A program made the position numbers and the translations under genes. Below the pieces are notes generated by a model that worked only from the letters and a program-made list of their open reading frames with translations, did not search any database and had not been told where the DNA came from. Shown here one piece after another: positions 56,992-64,000 of a DNA stretch of 64,000 bases. The stretch comes from Terriglobia bacterium. GTDB taxonomy: Bacteria; Acidobacteriota; Terriglobia; JAIQFV01. Where the stretch lies: assembly GCA_020073085.1 (NCBI GenBank), contig JAIQFV010000011.1, positions 90,153 to 154,152 of the forward strand, in the 5' to 3' direction. Numbering within the stretch: position 1 is the stretch's first letter; each line of letters opens with the position of its first letter.

Positions 56992-57009
56992 CTCCAGCTT
57001 CCGCTGGGG
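56992..57009. repeat. CCAGC/GCTGG palindrome within a 582-bp gap
   Basis: CTCCAGC-TTCC-GCTGGGG forms a small hairpin followed on the plus strand by GTTGTTTTTG. Read on the minus strand, the region gives NNPPAEAGDS-type frames, a known translation of dispersed repeats. The gap 56590-57171 has a 110-codon frame (56720-57052) that reads through this repeat and is not a gene. I see no other feature. Confidence 0.45.
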
Positions 57010-57171
57010 GGTTGTTTTTGAAAATATCCACGACACCGGTACCGCGGACCATTCCCGGGAAGAATGCAAGAGTCCGGGCCCCCTTTTGATTTCCTCAGAA
57101 CTGATTCGAGTGAAACCGTGCATTGTCGGACTTACCGGATCTATGGTCCACAATCCCTCCGGATCTATTGA

Positions 57172-57618
57172 TCATCTCTCACGGGGTTTCCCCTTGAGTG
57201 TCTGGAGGCGGGCCTGCTGTTCCGCGGTCAACGTGTTCTTAATTTTGACCACCAATGAAATCTGGGTCCGCTTGATCTCGCGCTCAAGGTCAAGGATTTT
57301 GTCCAACTCTGCCAGCGCGCGCTGTTCATCGACGTGCTCTTCTTTTACCAACGCGACCATTTTTTCACCCTCATCCTGAAGCTGCCACTGCAATTCAGTA
57401 AATCGCGTTTGTGCCTTGCGGATCTCAGCCTTGAGGGTGTTCTTCTGAACGTCACTGAGCCCGAGGTTTTGCTGGTTCTGCATCACTAGTTCCGGCGGGA
57501 AAAAGTTCTCACCAATGGGATCGGGCGGGGGCTGGGGACTGGGCGCGGGCTGCTGGGAAAAAATCGTCGTGCTGCAAAGGAGCAGAAGGGCACCGAGCAT
57601 GGAAATCTTCAATTTCAT
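57172..57618 (-). CDS. exported Spy/CpxP-like protein
   Basis: The 148-residue protein has a signal peptide (LGALLLLCSTTIFSQ) and a mature part that is almost all helix: LVMQNQQNLGLSDVQKNTLKAEIRKAQ, a hinge, and LDKILDLEREIKRTQISLVVKIKNTLTAEQQARLQ (in blocks). This is the layout of periplasmic heavy-metal sensor/chaperone proteins of the CpxP-Spy group. GGAGG precedes the ATG. It is the third gene of a sigma / anti-sigma / Spy-like operon, suggesting an envelope-stress output or feedback sensor. Confidence 0.85.
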   Translation of the reverse strand: MKLKISMLGALLLLCSTTIFSQQPAPSPQPPPDPIGENFFPPELVMQNQQNLGLSDVQKNTLKAEIRKAQTRFTELQWQLQDEGEKMVALVKEEHVDEQRALAELDKILDLEREIKRTQISLVVKIKNTLTAEQQARLQTLKGKPRER

Positions 57619-57630
57619 ACTTCCTCCAGT

Positions 57631-58128
57631 TCAGTTGAATGTGACGGTTTTGAATAGATCGATCCGGATCAATGACCTCGTTAGATCGGGCACACCCGTC
57701 AAAAGAGAATCACTGGGAGGCCGCAACAGAAAGGCTGTGGGTGACCTCCATTCCGAAATGGACTGGACTGACAAATGGGACGGGGGCCCTCCCCGAGCCG
57801 GGTCTTTTTGTTGTTCTCCAAACCTTCCGATGGAGGAGGGAAGGTAGTTGCCTTGGGATGCCAAATCCTGTGAAGGCTGGCTCGAAGGTGCATGGGGAGT
57901 TGACTGCTTCAGGACTTGCTGAAAATAGAAGAGCAAGGATGCGCAAGTCACGAGCAAAACCAGGGATGTCACGGCGAGCGGAAAGAGAGGAGGCTTTCGG
58001 CGAGCGTCTCCCACCCGCGCCACGGAGGCCTGCCATACGCCCTCGAAGCCGGTTGTGGTAAGTTTATCTTCCCGTTTCAGTTCCTGGAACAGTTCCTGGA
58101 ATGTCTCTTCGTCCAACCCTTGAATCAT
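57631..58128 (-). CDS. probable anti-sigma membrane protein
   Basis: The 165-residue protein has a cytoplasmic N-terminus of about 45 residues (ETFQELFQELKREDKL), one membrane helix (PLAVTSLVLLVTCASLLFYF) and a periplasmic tail. There is no zinc-finger motif. It overlaps the end of the sigma gene by 65 nt, so expression is coupled; AAGGT precedes the ATG. Position, overlap and topology suggest an anti-sigma factor; sequence alone does not prove it. Confidence 0.72.
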   Translation of the reverse strand: MIQGLDEETFQELFQELKREDKLTTTGFEGVWQASVARVGDARRKPPLFPLAVTSLVLLVTCASLLFYFQQVLKQSTPHAPSSQPSQDLASQGNYLPSSIGRFGEQQKDPARGGPPSHLSVQSISEWRSPTAFLLRPPSDSLLTGVPDLTRSLIRIDLFKTVTFN

Positions 58129-58642
58129 GGATTACCTTCGCTTTCAGTAGAATTTGACGGAGTCGTTTCTTTCCCCTCTCGTAATGAGTTCGAGAACTCC
58201 CTAAAGACACACCCATGACTTGAGCCGCCTCGCCGAGGTTGAGGCCGTGATAGAAGACCAACTGGAGAACCTCGCGCTGCCGTCGGGGCAGACCGACAAA
58301 CGCCTGTCGAAACAGCTTGTGAACTTCGGACTGGTAAAGTCTCTCATCCGGACTTACACCCCGGGCGGAATATGCCTCAGCGTCCTCCGGCTTGACGTGT
58401 CTGAAATTGAAGAACAGTAGTCGCCGTCTCCTATTGGCGGCCGTTCTCCGAATGACGGAAAACAGCCAAGTCTTGAAAACGGACCTTCCCTCGAATCGTG
58501 CCCTCCCTTCCAGGATCTTGAGATAGACGGTCTGGAGGACACTCTCGGCGTCACGGGGATTACGCCGACAACAGCTCAGCGCCCAGCCGTAACTTTCAGG
58601 ATGAAGTTGTTCAAGTTGCGCCTTCAGTGTGAGATTGTCCAT
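58064..58642 (-). CDS. ECF-type RNA polymerase sigma factor
   Basis: The 192-residue protein has region 2 (CCRRNPRDAESVLQTVYLKILEGRARF, then VFKTWLFSVIRRTAANR) and region 4 (LPRRQREVLQLVFYHGLNLGEAAQVMGVSLGSSRTHYERGKKRLRQ, in blocks). The region 2 aromatic residues and the DAESVLQTVY helix are typical. It is followed by its probable anti-sigma factor and a Spy/CpxP-like protein in one operon. The set is a plausible envelope-stress response. Confidence 0.9.
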   Translation of the reverse strand: MDNLTLKAQLEQLHPESYGWALSCCRRNPRDAESVLQTVYLKILEGRARFEGRSVFKTWLFSVIRRTAANRRRRLLFFNFRHVKPEDAEAYSARGVSPDERLYQSEVHKLFRQAFVGLPRRQREVLQLVFYHGLNLGEAAQVMGVSLGSSRTHYERGKKRLRQILLKAKVIHDSRVGRRDIPGTVPGTETGR

Positions 58643-58872
58643 TACTTGGCCTGTCTTGGTCCAACCTCTCGCTTCCTTCTATTAGTCGTTCCAGCCCGTT
58701 AATCATATGACATGAATCTTGGCCTGGAATTGAAAGGAAAACCATGTCTTGCCAGTGAATGCCGGGTGAATTAACCTATACGCCTCAATACGTCAATCCG
58801 GGAAAGTTGTTTTCCAGTTTCCAGAAAAGGGAAATGGCAATGAGCGCCAGGACGCCATTTCAAGGTGACCCA

Positions 58873-60567
58873 ATGTCCACAAGTCGATTGATTCGCTTGG
58901 TTCTTGTTTCAGTCGGGGGGCTCCTCCTCGCGGGAGGTCAACTTCGGGCCCAATCGTCCGCCTTGGGGAAAGTTGAGTTCCCGGCTTCCGGCGGCGCGGA
59001 AGCTCAAGGGCATTTTCTGCGCGGGGTAGCGGCCCTGCACTCGTTCTGGTTTGAGGAAGCGCTTGAAGAATTTCGCAAATCCACCGGAATCGAGCCGGAC
59101 TTTATGATGGGGTATTGGGGAGAGGCGATGGCGTTGAACCATCCGCTTTGGGCCCAACAGGACACCGAGGGCGGGCGCAATGTCCTGAAAAAAATCCGGG
59201 ACACAAACAAGCTGACGGATCGGGAACGGGCGTACTTAGACGCGGTAAAGGCGCTTTATGGCGAGGGGGACAAACTTTCGCGGGACCGCGCCTACTCCGT
59301 CGCCATGGGAAAGATTTATCGTGCTTATCCTGAAGATCTCGAAGGCGCCTGCTTTTATGCATTGTCGTTGCTCGGCACCGTCCGGCCGGGGGATCATGGT
59401 TTTCGCCGCCAGATGGAGGCTGGCGCTATTGCCCTGGACGTTTTTCAGAAGAATCCAAATCACCCGGGGGCAGCCCATTACATCATCCATGCATTCGATG
59501 ATCCGGAACATGCCATCCTGGCATTGCCTGCCGCGAGACGATATGCGGAAATTGCACCCGCCGCCCCGCACGCCCGTCACATGCCTTCTCATATCTTCCT
59601 TCAATTGGGGATGTGGCCCGACGCGGCGGCCTCCAACGAATCCGCTTGGGCTGCTTCAAAGGCCTGGGTGAAGCAGAAACACTTGCCCAGTTCCTCACTC
59701 GATTATCATAGTCTCCACTGGCTCCTCTATGCTTTCTTGCAGCAGGGCCGCTACCGAGAAGCGGAGGAGTTGCTCTTGCAGATGGGAAATGCCTGGGAGG
59801 ATACCGGCTCGGGCTCTCTAAGTCCCTCTTTCCCAATTCCGACCCATAATTATCAAGACATGGCCGCGGCCTTCGTGGTTGAAACACAACGCTGGCAACT
59901 CGCCGCAAGCCTATTTGAGAGGCCAGGCGGGCAAGATGGCGGAATGACGTCTTCATACGCATCCGGAGTTGCTCGAAGCGGACATCCTGCGGGCAGTGAT
60001 ACGCCGGGAATGAAAATGATGTCCCTCAATTCCAATCAAATCATCCCGGTCTTCATTCGTGGTTTCGCCGCTGCGCACCTGGGATCCGAGACCGGCAGTG
60101 AAAGCGTTCAAGCTTTGCAGGGCTACCAAAAGCAACTCACCGGGAGTCACGATACCTACGAGGCCAGCGTGACAAGAATCAGAGAGCTGGAGGTGAAGGC
60201 CGTGGCATGGGCAAAAAAGGGGAATTTCGATCGGGCCATAGGACAGATGAGAGAAGCCACTGCGCTGGAGGAAGAAATGTCACCTCCCTCCGGGCCGCCG
60301 ATTTTGATCAAACCTTCTCACGAGCTTCTGGGAGAAATTCTCTTGCAGGCGGGCAGACCCGCTGAGGCGGCACAGGAATTTGCCGAGTCGCTGTTACGCC
60401 AGCCGAACCGCGCCCGCTCGCTTCTCGGAGCTGCACGCGCGGCCGCTCAGAATGGAGACCGGGCGGAGGCGGTGGAAGCGTACAACAGGTTTCTGAAGAT
60501 CTGGCAGAGAGCCGACCCCGAGTTGCCGGAACTGCGCGAAGCCAGGGAATACGTTGCTGAAAGATAG
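58873..60567 (+). CDS. exported TPR-repeat protein, paralog 2
   Basis: The 564-residue protein has a signal peptide (LVLVSVGGLLLAGGQLRAQ) and TPR units, for example FWFEEALEEFRKSTGIEPDFMMGYWG and a C-terminal GRPAEAAQEFAESLLRQPNRARSLLGAARA (in part). A central AHYIIHAFDDPEHAILALPAARR and HMPSHIFLQLGMWPDAAAS match NHFYIHAVEASPHPELAL and HMPAHIYERIGNY of the protein at 39447-41093. I start at 58873, where AAGGTGA lies upstream and the signal begins; an in-frame extension to 58759 is rejected. Function unknown. Confidence 0.85.
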   Translation: MSTSRLIRLVLVSVGGLLLAGGQLRAQSSALGKVEFPASGGAEAQGHFLRGVAALHSFWFEEALEEFRKSTGIEPDFMMGYWGEAMALNHPLWAQQDTEGGRNVLKKIRDTNKLTDRERAYLDAVKALYGEGDKLSRDRAYSVAMGKIYRAYPEDLEGACFYALSLLGTVRPGDHGFRRQMEAGAIALDVFQKNPNHPGAAHYIIHAFDDPEHAILALPAARRYAEIAPAAPHARHMPSHIFLQLGMWPDAAASNESAWAASKAWVKQKHLPSSSLDYHSLHWLLYAFLQQGRYREAEELLLQMGNAWEDTGSGSLSPSFPIPTHNYQDMAAAFVVETQRWQLAASLFERPGGQDGGMTSSYASGVARSGHPAGSDTPGMKMMSLNSNQIIPVFIRGFAAAHLGSETGSESVQALQGYQKQLTGSHDTYEASVTRIRELEVKAVAWAKKGNFDRAIGQMREATALEEEMSPPSGPPILIKPSHELLGEILLQAGRPAEAAQEFAESLLRQPNRARSLLGAARAAAQNGDRAEAVEAYNRFLKIWQRADPELPELREAREYVAER

Positions 60568-60577
60568 GCTTACGACC

Positions 60578-61279
60578 TCAGGGGCTTTTCGGGCCAAGTC
60601 TCTGGCGCAAAAACCCAACGGCAATGAAATACTGGGCGAGGTAATAGCTGATCCACACGAGATAATCACGGAATAACACAGCTTGTCTAAATTTACTCAC
60701 CGCGATCAGCGAATCGGAGAGAAGGAAAAGAAACGCCCCCATCGCCACCCACGGCCTTGAAAAATCAGCCCAGAGCGCGGCGAGGACCATGACGGTGATC
60801 ACACAAAGATAGGTCATGACCGGCCCTTTCAAATCGCCCAGCCCAGGCAAGAGCCAATCGGCCATGATTACTCCATAAAGAACGACAAGAACCGCCAAGA
60901 CCAGACGCACGCTCCGGACCGGCGCAGGGCGAGGCCAGCTCTGGACGAACAAGGCGATGTACAGGAGGTGGGTGATGAGGAATGCCCCCAGACCAAGAAC
61001 AAATAACCTCCCAGGATCGAGAGCAAGAAGCACATCACCGAGTGAGGAAAATAACAGCGAGAGCCCTAATATCATGCCCTCGCGGTTGTGGAGGAGCCTG
61101 AAGGGAAGTAGGGCCAGAGCGAGGATACACATCGCCTTGATAACGACGCTTCCCGGATAAGGCTGCCAGCCCAGGCTGACGAAGAGAATCAGGCTGCTCG
61201 CCAGCGAAACCCGAAGCAGCAGCTTGCTGACTGAATCCAGGCCCGACCACGGTCCAAGAGTGAGCCAATCGTTCCCCAT
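60578..61279 (-). CDS. YhhN-family membrane protein, lysoplasmalogenase-like
   Basis: The 233-residue protein has about eight helices and the YhhN/TMEM86 motifs: LLFSSLGDVLLALDPG and FLFLLSDSLIAVSKF, each with a conserved aspartate of the predicted membrane hydrolase site. Eukaryotic members cleave the vinyl-ether bond of lysoplasmalogens; bacterial roles are less clear. AGGAG precedes the ATG at 61279. It converges on the TPR gene with a 10-bp gap. Confidence 0.87.
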   Translation of the reverse strand: MGNDWLTLGPWSGLDSVSKLLLRVSLASSLILFVSLGWQPYPGSVVIKAMCILALALLPFRLLHNREGMILGLSLLFSSLGDVLLALDPGRLFVLGLGAFLITHLLYIALFVQSWPRPAPVRSVRLVLAVLVVLYGVIMADWLLPGLGDLKGPVMTYLCVITVMVLAALWADFSRPWVAMGAFLFLLSDSLIAVSKFRQAVLFRDYLVWISYYLAQYFIAVGFLRQRLGPKSP

Positions 61280-61565
61280 GGAATTTTCTCCTGAATCATC
61301 CTTTCGTTCCAGCAAGGTTTCAGGTTCGTAAATTTCTCAAATCGCTTGTTACCCGCATTCCAACCGTCATCTGATCTTAATCGAACGCCGACAAATTGAC
61401 ACGTTCTTCGCTACAGGATCAACTTTTCGTTTGCGGGCACGTATTCAATTCCATATTCTGGCGACGAAATAAAAAAGGGCATATGATCATGAATTCGCAG
61501 TGGTCAGATGGAAAGGGGACTGGTCAGCTTCGCTAGTACGCCAGGGATCGTACCGTCATTGCCTC

Positions 61566-62315
61566 ATGTCCAACGACTCAAGAATCAGAGGGAGCTCGTT
61601 TCCCACAACCCAGATGTCCGCCATTGTCGGACTCCGAAGCGACGACCTTTCTCTAAGGTCCCAGGCCACGGAATTGATAGCCACAGTCTACTGGAAACCC
61701 ATTTACAAATACATCCGGCTGAAGTGGAACAAACCGAGTGAAGATGCCAAGGATCTCACGCAAGGTTTCTTCACCCGGGTCCTCGAGAAGGATTTTTTCA
61801 GGACCTACGATCCCACCATGGCACGGTTCCGGACTTTTCTCCGCACATGTGTGGATGGGTATGTTTCCAACGAAGAAAAAGCGTCCCACCGGATCAAACG
61901 GGGAGGCGACAGCCCGGTCGAATCCGTGGATTTCAACAGCGCGGAGATGGAGATCAAGCTTTGCGCCCTGCCCGCAGGCGGCTCCATGGAAGACTATTTT
62001 TACAGGGAATGGGTGCGCAGCTTGTTTTCGATGGCGGTCGACATTTTGCGCCAGCAGTGTGCGACCGCGGGAAAGACAACGCAGTTCCGGGTATTCGAGC
62101 GATACGATTTGAACGAAGATCGTGCGACCGGGGAAATCACCTATGACGCCCTTGCAGGCGAAGTCGGGATTCCTGTCAGCCAAGTCACGAACTACCTGGC
62201 CTACGCACGGAGGGAGTTTCGCAGGATTGTCCTGGAGAAACTCCGTGAGATCACTGCGGACGACGAGGAGTTTCGCAACGAGGCGCGCTGGGTGCTTGGC
62301 GCGAATTTGAAATGA
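61566..62315 (+). CDS. ECF-type sigma factor of the kinase-linked group
   Basis: The 249-residue protein has region 2 with YWKPIYKYIRLKWNKPSEDAKDLTQGFFTRVLEKDFF (in blocks) and FRTFLRTCVDGYVSNEE, and a diverged region 4 with ITYDALAGEVGIPVSQVTNYLAYARREFRR (in part). From memory this form is typical of sigma factors encoded directly beside Ser/Thr kinases in Acidobacteriota and Planctomycetes. The next gene overlaps it by 4 nt and is such a kinase. I start at the ATG at 61566; a GTG at 61500 is an alternative with little support. Confidence 0.87.
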   Translation: MSNDSRIRGSSFPTTQMSAIVGLRSDDLSLRSQATELIATVYWKPIYKYIRLKWNKPSEDAKDLTQGFFTRVLEKDFFRTYDPTMARFRTFLRTCVDGYVSNEEKASHRIKRGGDSPVESVDFNSAEMEIKLCALPAGGSMEDYFYREWVRSLFSMAVDILRQQCATAGKTTQFRVFERYDLNEDRATGEITYDALAGEVGIPVSQVTNYLAYARREFRRIVLEKLREITADDEEFRNEARWVLGANLK

Positions 62316-63421
62316 ACTGGTTGAATGACGGAATGGTGGATCATCTCCGCGAGGTCTCAACGTTGCCCGATTTGAGCCAGACCCCGTACCGGATCCTCCG
62401 ACCTTTGGGATCCGGAGGGATGGCGACCGTTTATCTCGCCGAAGACGCCAAGCTCTCCCGGCCGGTGGCGCTGAAGGTCATGGAGGTTTCAACATCCTCC
62501 GGAGAGATGACTTCGCGCATGCAAACAGAAGCGCAGATCATCGCCCGCCTCGAGCACCCCGGCATAGTTCCAATCCATGATGTGGGAACCTTGCCGGATG
62601 GACGGGTTTTTTATGTGATGAAGTATGTTCAGGGCAACAATCTCACCAAATACTCGCAACAAGCAGGATCAGTAGCGGAGAGGTTGAGGGTTTTTCTGAA
62701 AGTCTGCGAGGCTGTGGCATTTGCCCATGCCCACGGTGTTATCCATCGCGACCTGAAGCCGGCAAACATCATGGTAGGGGCCTTCGGAGAGGTTCTGGTT
62801 ATGGACTGGGGAGTCGCTAAAGTCCTCCCTATGGGTGACGAGGGGACACAGATATCGGTGGACCCCGATATCCAGGTCAAAGAAGGGAAGGCGACCACTG
62901 ATGAGACGCGCCTGCAACCGCCCAGTGAAATTCCACCCGGGCCCTTTTTGGAGACCCTGTCAGGCACGGTCTTGGGCACGCCTTCCTACATGTCCCCCGA
63001 GCAAGCTCTGGGTCAAACCGGCGCCCACAATCAGTTGACCGACGTGTATTCTCTAGGTGCGATCCTTTTTTTCCTTTTGACCCATCATCATCCCCATGAG
63101 GGTGCAACGATGGGTCAGATTCGAGAGCGCTTCCTTCATAAACAGTTACTTCGGCCTCGGGACGTGAATCCGGCTATTCCTCGACCCCTCGAAGCGGTCT
63201 GCATGAAATCCCTGGCAATCGACCCTCAAGATCGTTACGCGAAGGTTGAAGACCTTAAGGCTGATATCGAACTGTATTTGAGCGATATGCCCGTGTCTGC
63301 TTACATAGAGAATGTGTTTGAGAAGGCCGGAAGATGGTCAAATCGTTATCGCTTTGTCATCTTGCTGTTATTTGCCTACATGTTTGTAAGATTTCTACTC
63401 TTTTTCTTACTCCGGCGTTAA
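62312..63421 (+). CDS. membrane-anchored Ser/Thr protein kinase
   Basis: The 369-residue protein has a complete kinase domain: P-loop GSGGMATVY, ATP lysine K55, HRDLKPANIM with catalytic D147, DWG in place of DFG at 165-167 and GTPSYMSPEQ. A C-terminal helix (about 345-367) anchors it, with almost nothing beyond the membrane, so it lacks an external sensor domain. The start overlaps the sigma gene stop by 4 nt. It is a likely regulator of the adjacent sigma factor by phosphorylation. Confidence 0.93.
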   Translation: MNWLNDGMVDHLREVSTLPDLSQTPYRILRPLGSGGMATVYLAEDAKLSRPVALKVMEVSTSSGEMTSRMQTEAQIIARLEHPGIVPIHDVGTLPDGRVFYVMKYVQGNNLTKYSQQAGSVAERLRVFLKVCEAVAFAHAHGVIHRDLKPANIMVGAFGEVLVMDWGVAKVLPMGDEGTQISVDPDIQVKEGKATTDETRLQPPSEIPPGPFLETLSGTVLGTPSYMSPEQALGQTGAHNQLTDVYSLGAILFFLLTHHHPHEGATMGQIRERFLHKQLLRPRDVNPAIPRPLEAVCMKSLAIDPQDRYAKVEDLKADIELYLSDMPVSAYIENVFEKAGRWSNRYRFVILLLFAYMFVRFLLFFLLRR

Positions 63422-63496
63422 AGGAAATCCAAGAAAGGTTTAATAGGACATTGGAAGGTTAGCTTTTCAACTCGCTTCAACCTATGGAGGACACAG

Positions 63497-63862
63497 ATGT
63501 CAAAACCGCTGCTCGGACTGATTTTGGGGACGATCCTGGGGGTCTTCGACGGATTAACGGCGCTTCTCTATCCCAACACGGCGCCGCTGATTATGGGCAT
63601 CCTGATCGGATCGTCGCTCAAAGGGCTCCTCGCCGGTGTCATCATTGGGTTCTTTGCGCGAAAAATCCGCTCAGTACCTTGGGGGATCATTTTTGGATTT
63701 GGCGTGGGATTGTTGCTCGCCTACCTGGTGGCAATGAAGGGGGACCCCACCGGACACCATTACTACCTGGAAATCATGGTTCCGGGGTCGATCGTTGGAA
63801 TGATTCTGGGTTTTGCCACTCAGAAATACGGAAAAGACCCTAAGGGGCTTGGCGCGAATTGA
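63497..63862 (+). CDS. small membrane protein of unknown function
   Basis: The 121-residue protein has four predicted helices rich in glycine (LLGLILGTILGVFDGLTALLY, LIGSSLKGLLAGVIIGFFAR and two more). The Gly spacing recalls small multi-helix transport or glycine-zipper proteins, but no motif is decisive. GGAGG precedes the ATG. It lies 75 bp after the kinase and may be co-transcribed. Confidence 0.72.
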   Translation: MSKPLLGLILGTILGVFDGLTALLYPNTAPLIMGILIGSSLKGLLAGVIIGFFARKIRSVPWGIIFGFGVGLLLAYLVAMKGDPTGHHYYLEIMVPGSIVGMILGFATQKYGKDPKGLGAN

Positions 63863-63869
63863 GCCTTCT

Positions 63870-64000
63870 ATGAGGCTGTTTTTGTCAAGCTCCTTGTGCG
63901 CTGCTTTTCTGCTCGGGTTTGGTGGCTCTTTTTTCAGTTCGGGAAATTCCTGGAATTGTCCCGGAACGACCTTCTATCCGTGCCGATCAAAGCTTGATCT
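63870..64000 (+). CDS. possible exported protein, cut by window edge
   Basis: An ATG at 63870 opens a frame that runs to the window end (43 codons). It starts RLFLSSSLCAAFLLGFGGS, a plausible signal peptide, followed by Asn, Trp and Cys residues (NSWNCPG). No ribosome site is visible, so this call is tentative. Confidence 0.35.
   Translation, partial: MRLFLSSSLCAAFLLGFGGSFFSSGNSWNCPGTTFYPCRSKLD

Noticed and set aside
56720..57052. 110-codon minus-strand frame with NNPPAEAGDS
   Set aside because: It reads through a dispersed palindromic repeat and has no ribosome site.

Overview
The window is bacterial, fairly GC-rich and gene-dense, and looks like an environmental Acidobacteriota chromosome. 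The best marker is a PadR regulator followed by an 881-residue permease with two FtsX/MacB-type halves and the N-terminal domain of the acidobacterial duplicated orphan permease family (47.5-50.7 kb). Sigma/kinase pairs, exported TPR proteins, many orphan regulators and many short dispersed palindromes fit the same assignment. I saw no rRNA, tRNA, CRISPR array, prophage or transposase. The phylum call is inference from gene content. Layout. 0-4.9 kb: two small exported proteins, an NtrC-type two-component pair (with a sigma-54-like promoter next to it) and a dodecin. 5.2-7.9 kb: a probable Mg2+/divalent-metal operon with a clear sigma-70 promoter and a 143-nt leader that can fold, encoding a soluble MgtE-N/CBS protein and a divergent Nramp transporter. 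7.9-11.3 kb: an orphan anti-sigma factor and a redoxin / cytochrome b / molybdopterin oxidoreductase operon. 11.5-26.3 kb: an oxidative carbohydrate region on the minus strand. It has two 879-residue GH63-like glucosidase paralogs, glucose 1-dehydrogenase, NDH-2, a MerA-like flavoprotein, two VOC proteins and a GMC oxidoreductase, all interleaved with unusual inverted heptad-repeat elements, one of which carries a four-helix-bundle (23S IVP-type) gene. 26.5-36.4 kb: regulation, with two ECF sigma factors, a STAS protein, a 1862-residue pseudokinase-AAA-GAF-sigma54 activator fusion, and a CsoR repressor divergent from a ClC transporter. 36.5-47.1 kb: a DoxX-like membrane protein, a dihaem cytochrome, exported TPR, TonB-C and HEAT proteins, several unknown small proteins and a 5'-truncated TlpA-like protein. 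47.4-51.2 kb: the PadR-ADOP cassette, bordered by two damaged genes. 51.4-58.6 kb: an SGL/gluconolactonase-type protein, an HbpS-cupin fusion, DM13 proteins, an aquaporin and an ECF/anti-sigma/Spy-like operon. 58.9-64.0 kb: a second exported TPR protein, YhhN, an ECF-kinase overlapping pair and small membrane proteins. How it may work together: the glucosidases would release glucose, glucose dehydrogenase would oxidise it and NDH-2 would return the electrons to the quinone pool. Several stress and metal circuits (CsoR, Spy/sigma, dodecin, cytochrome c, redoxins) surround this. The most unusual feature is a family of five inverted-repeat elements built from 7-bp units of the general form RGNNNYC. 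Two of them begin directly after the stop codons of the duplicated glucosidase genes. One contains the IVP-like gene, and the others look like gene-less relatives.
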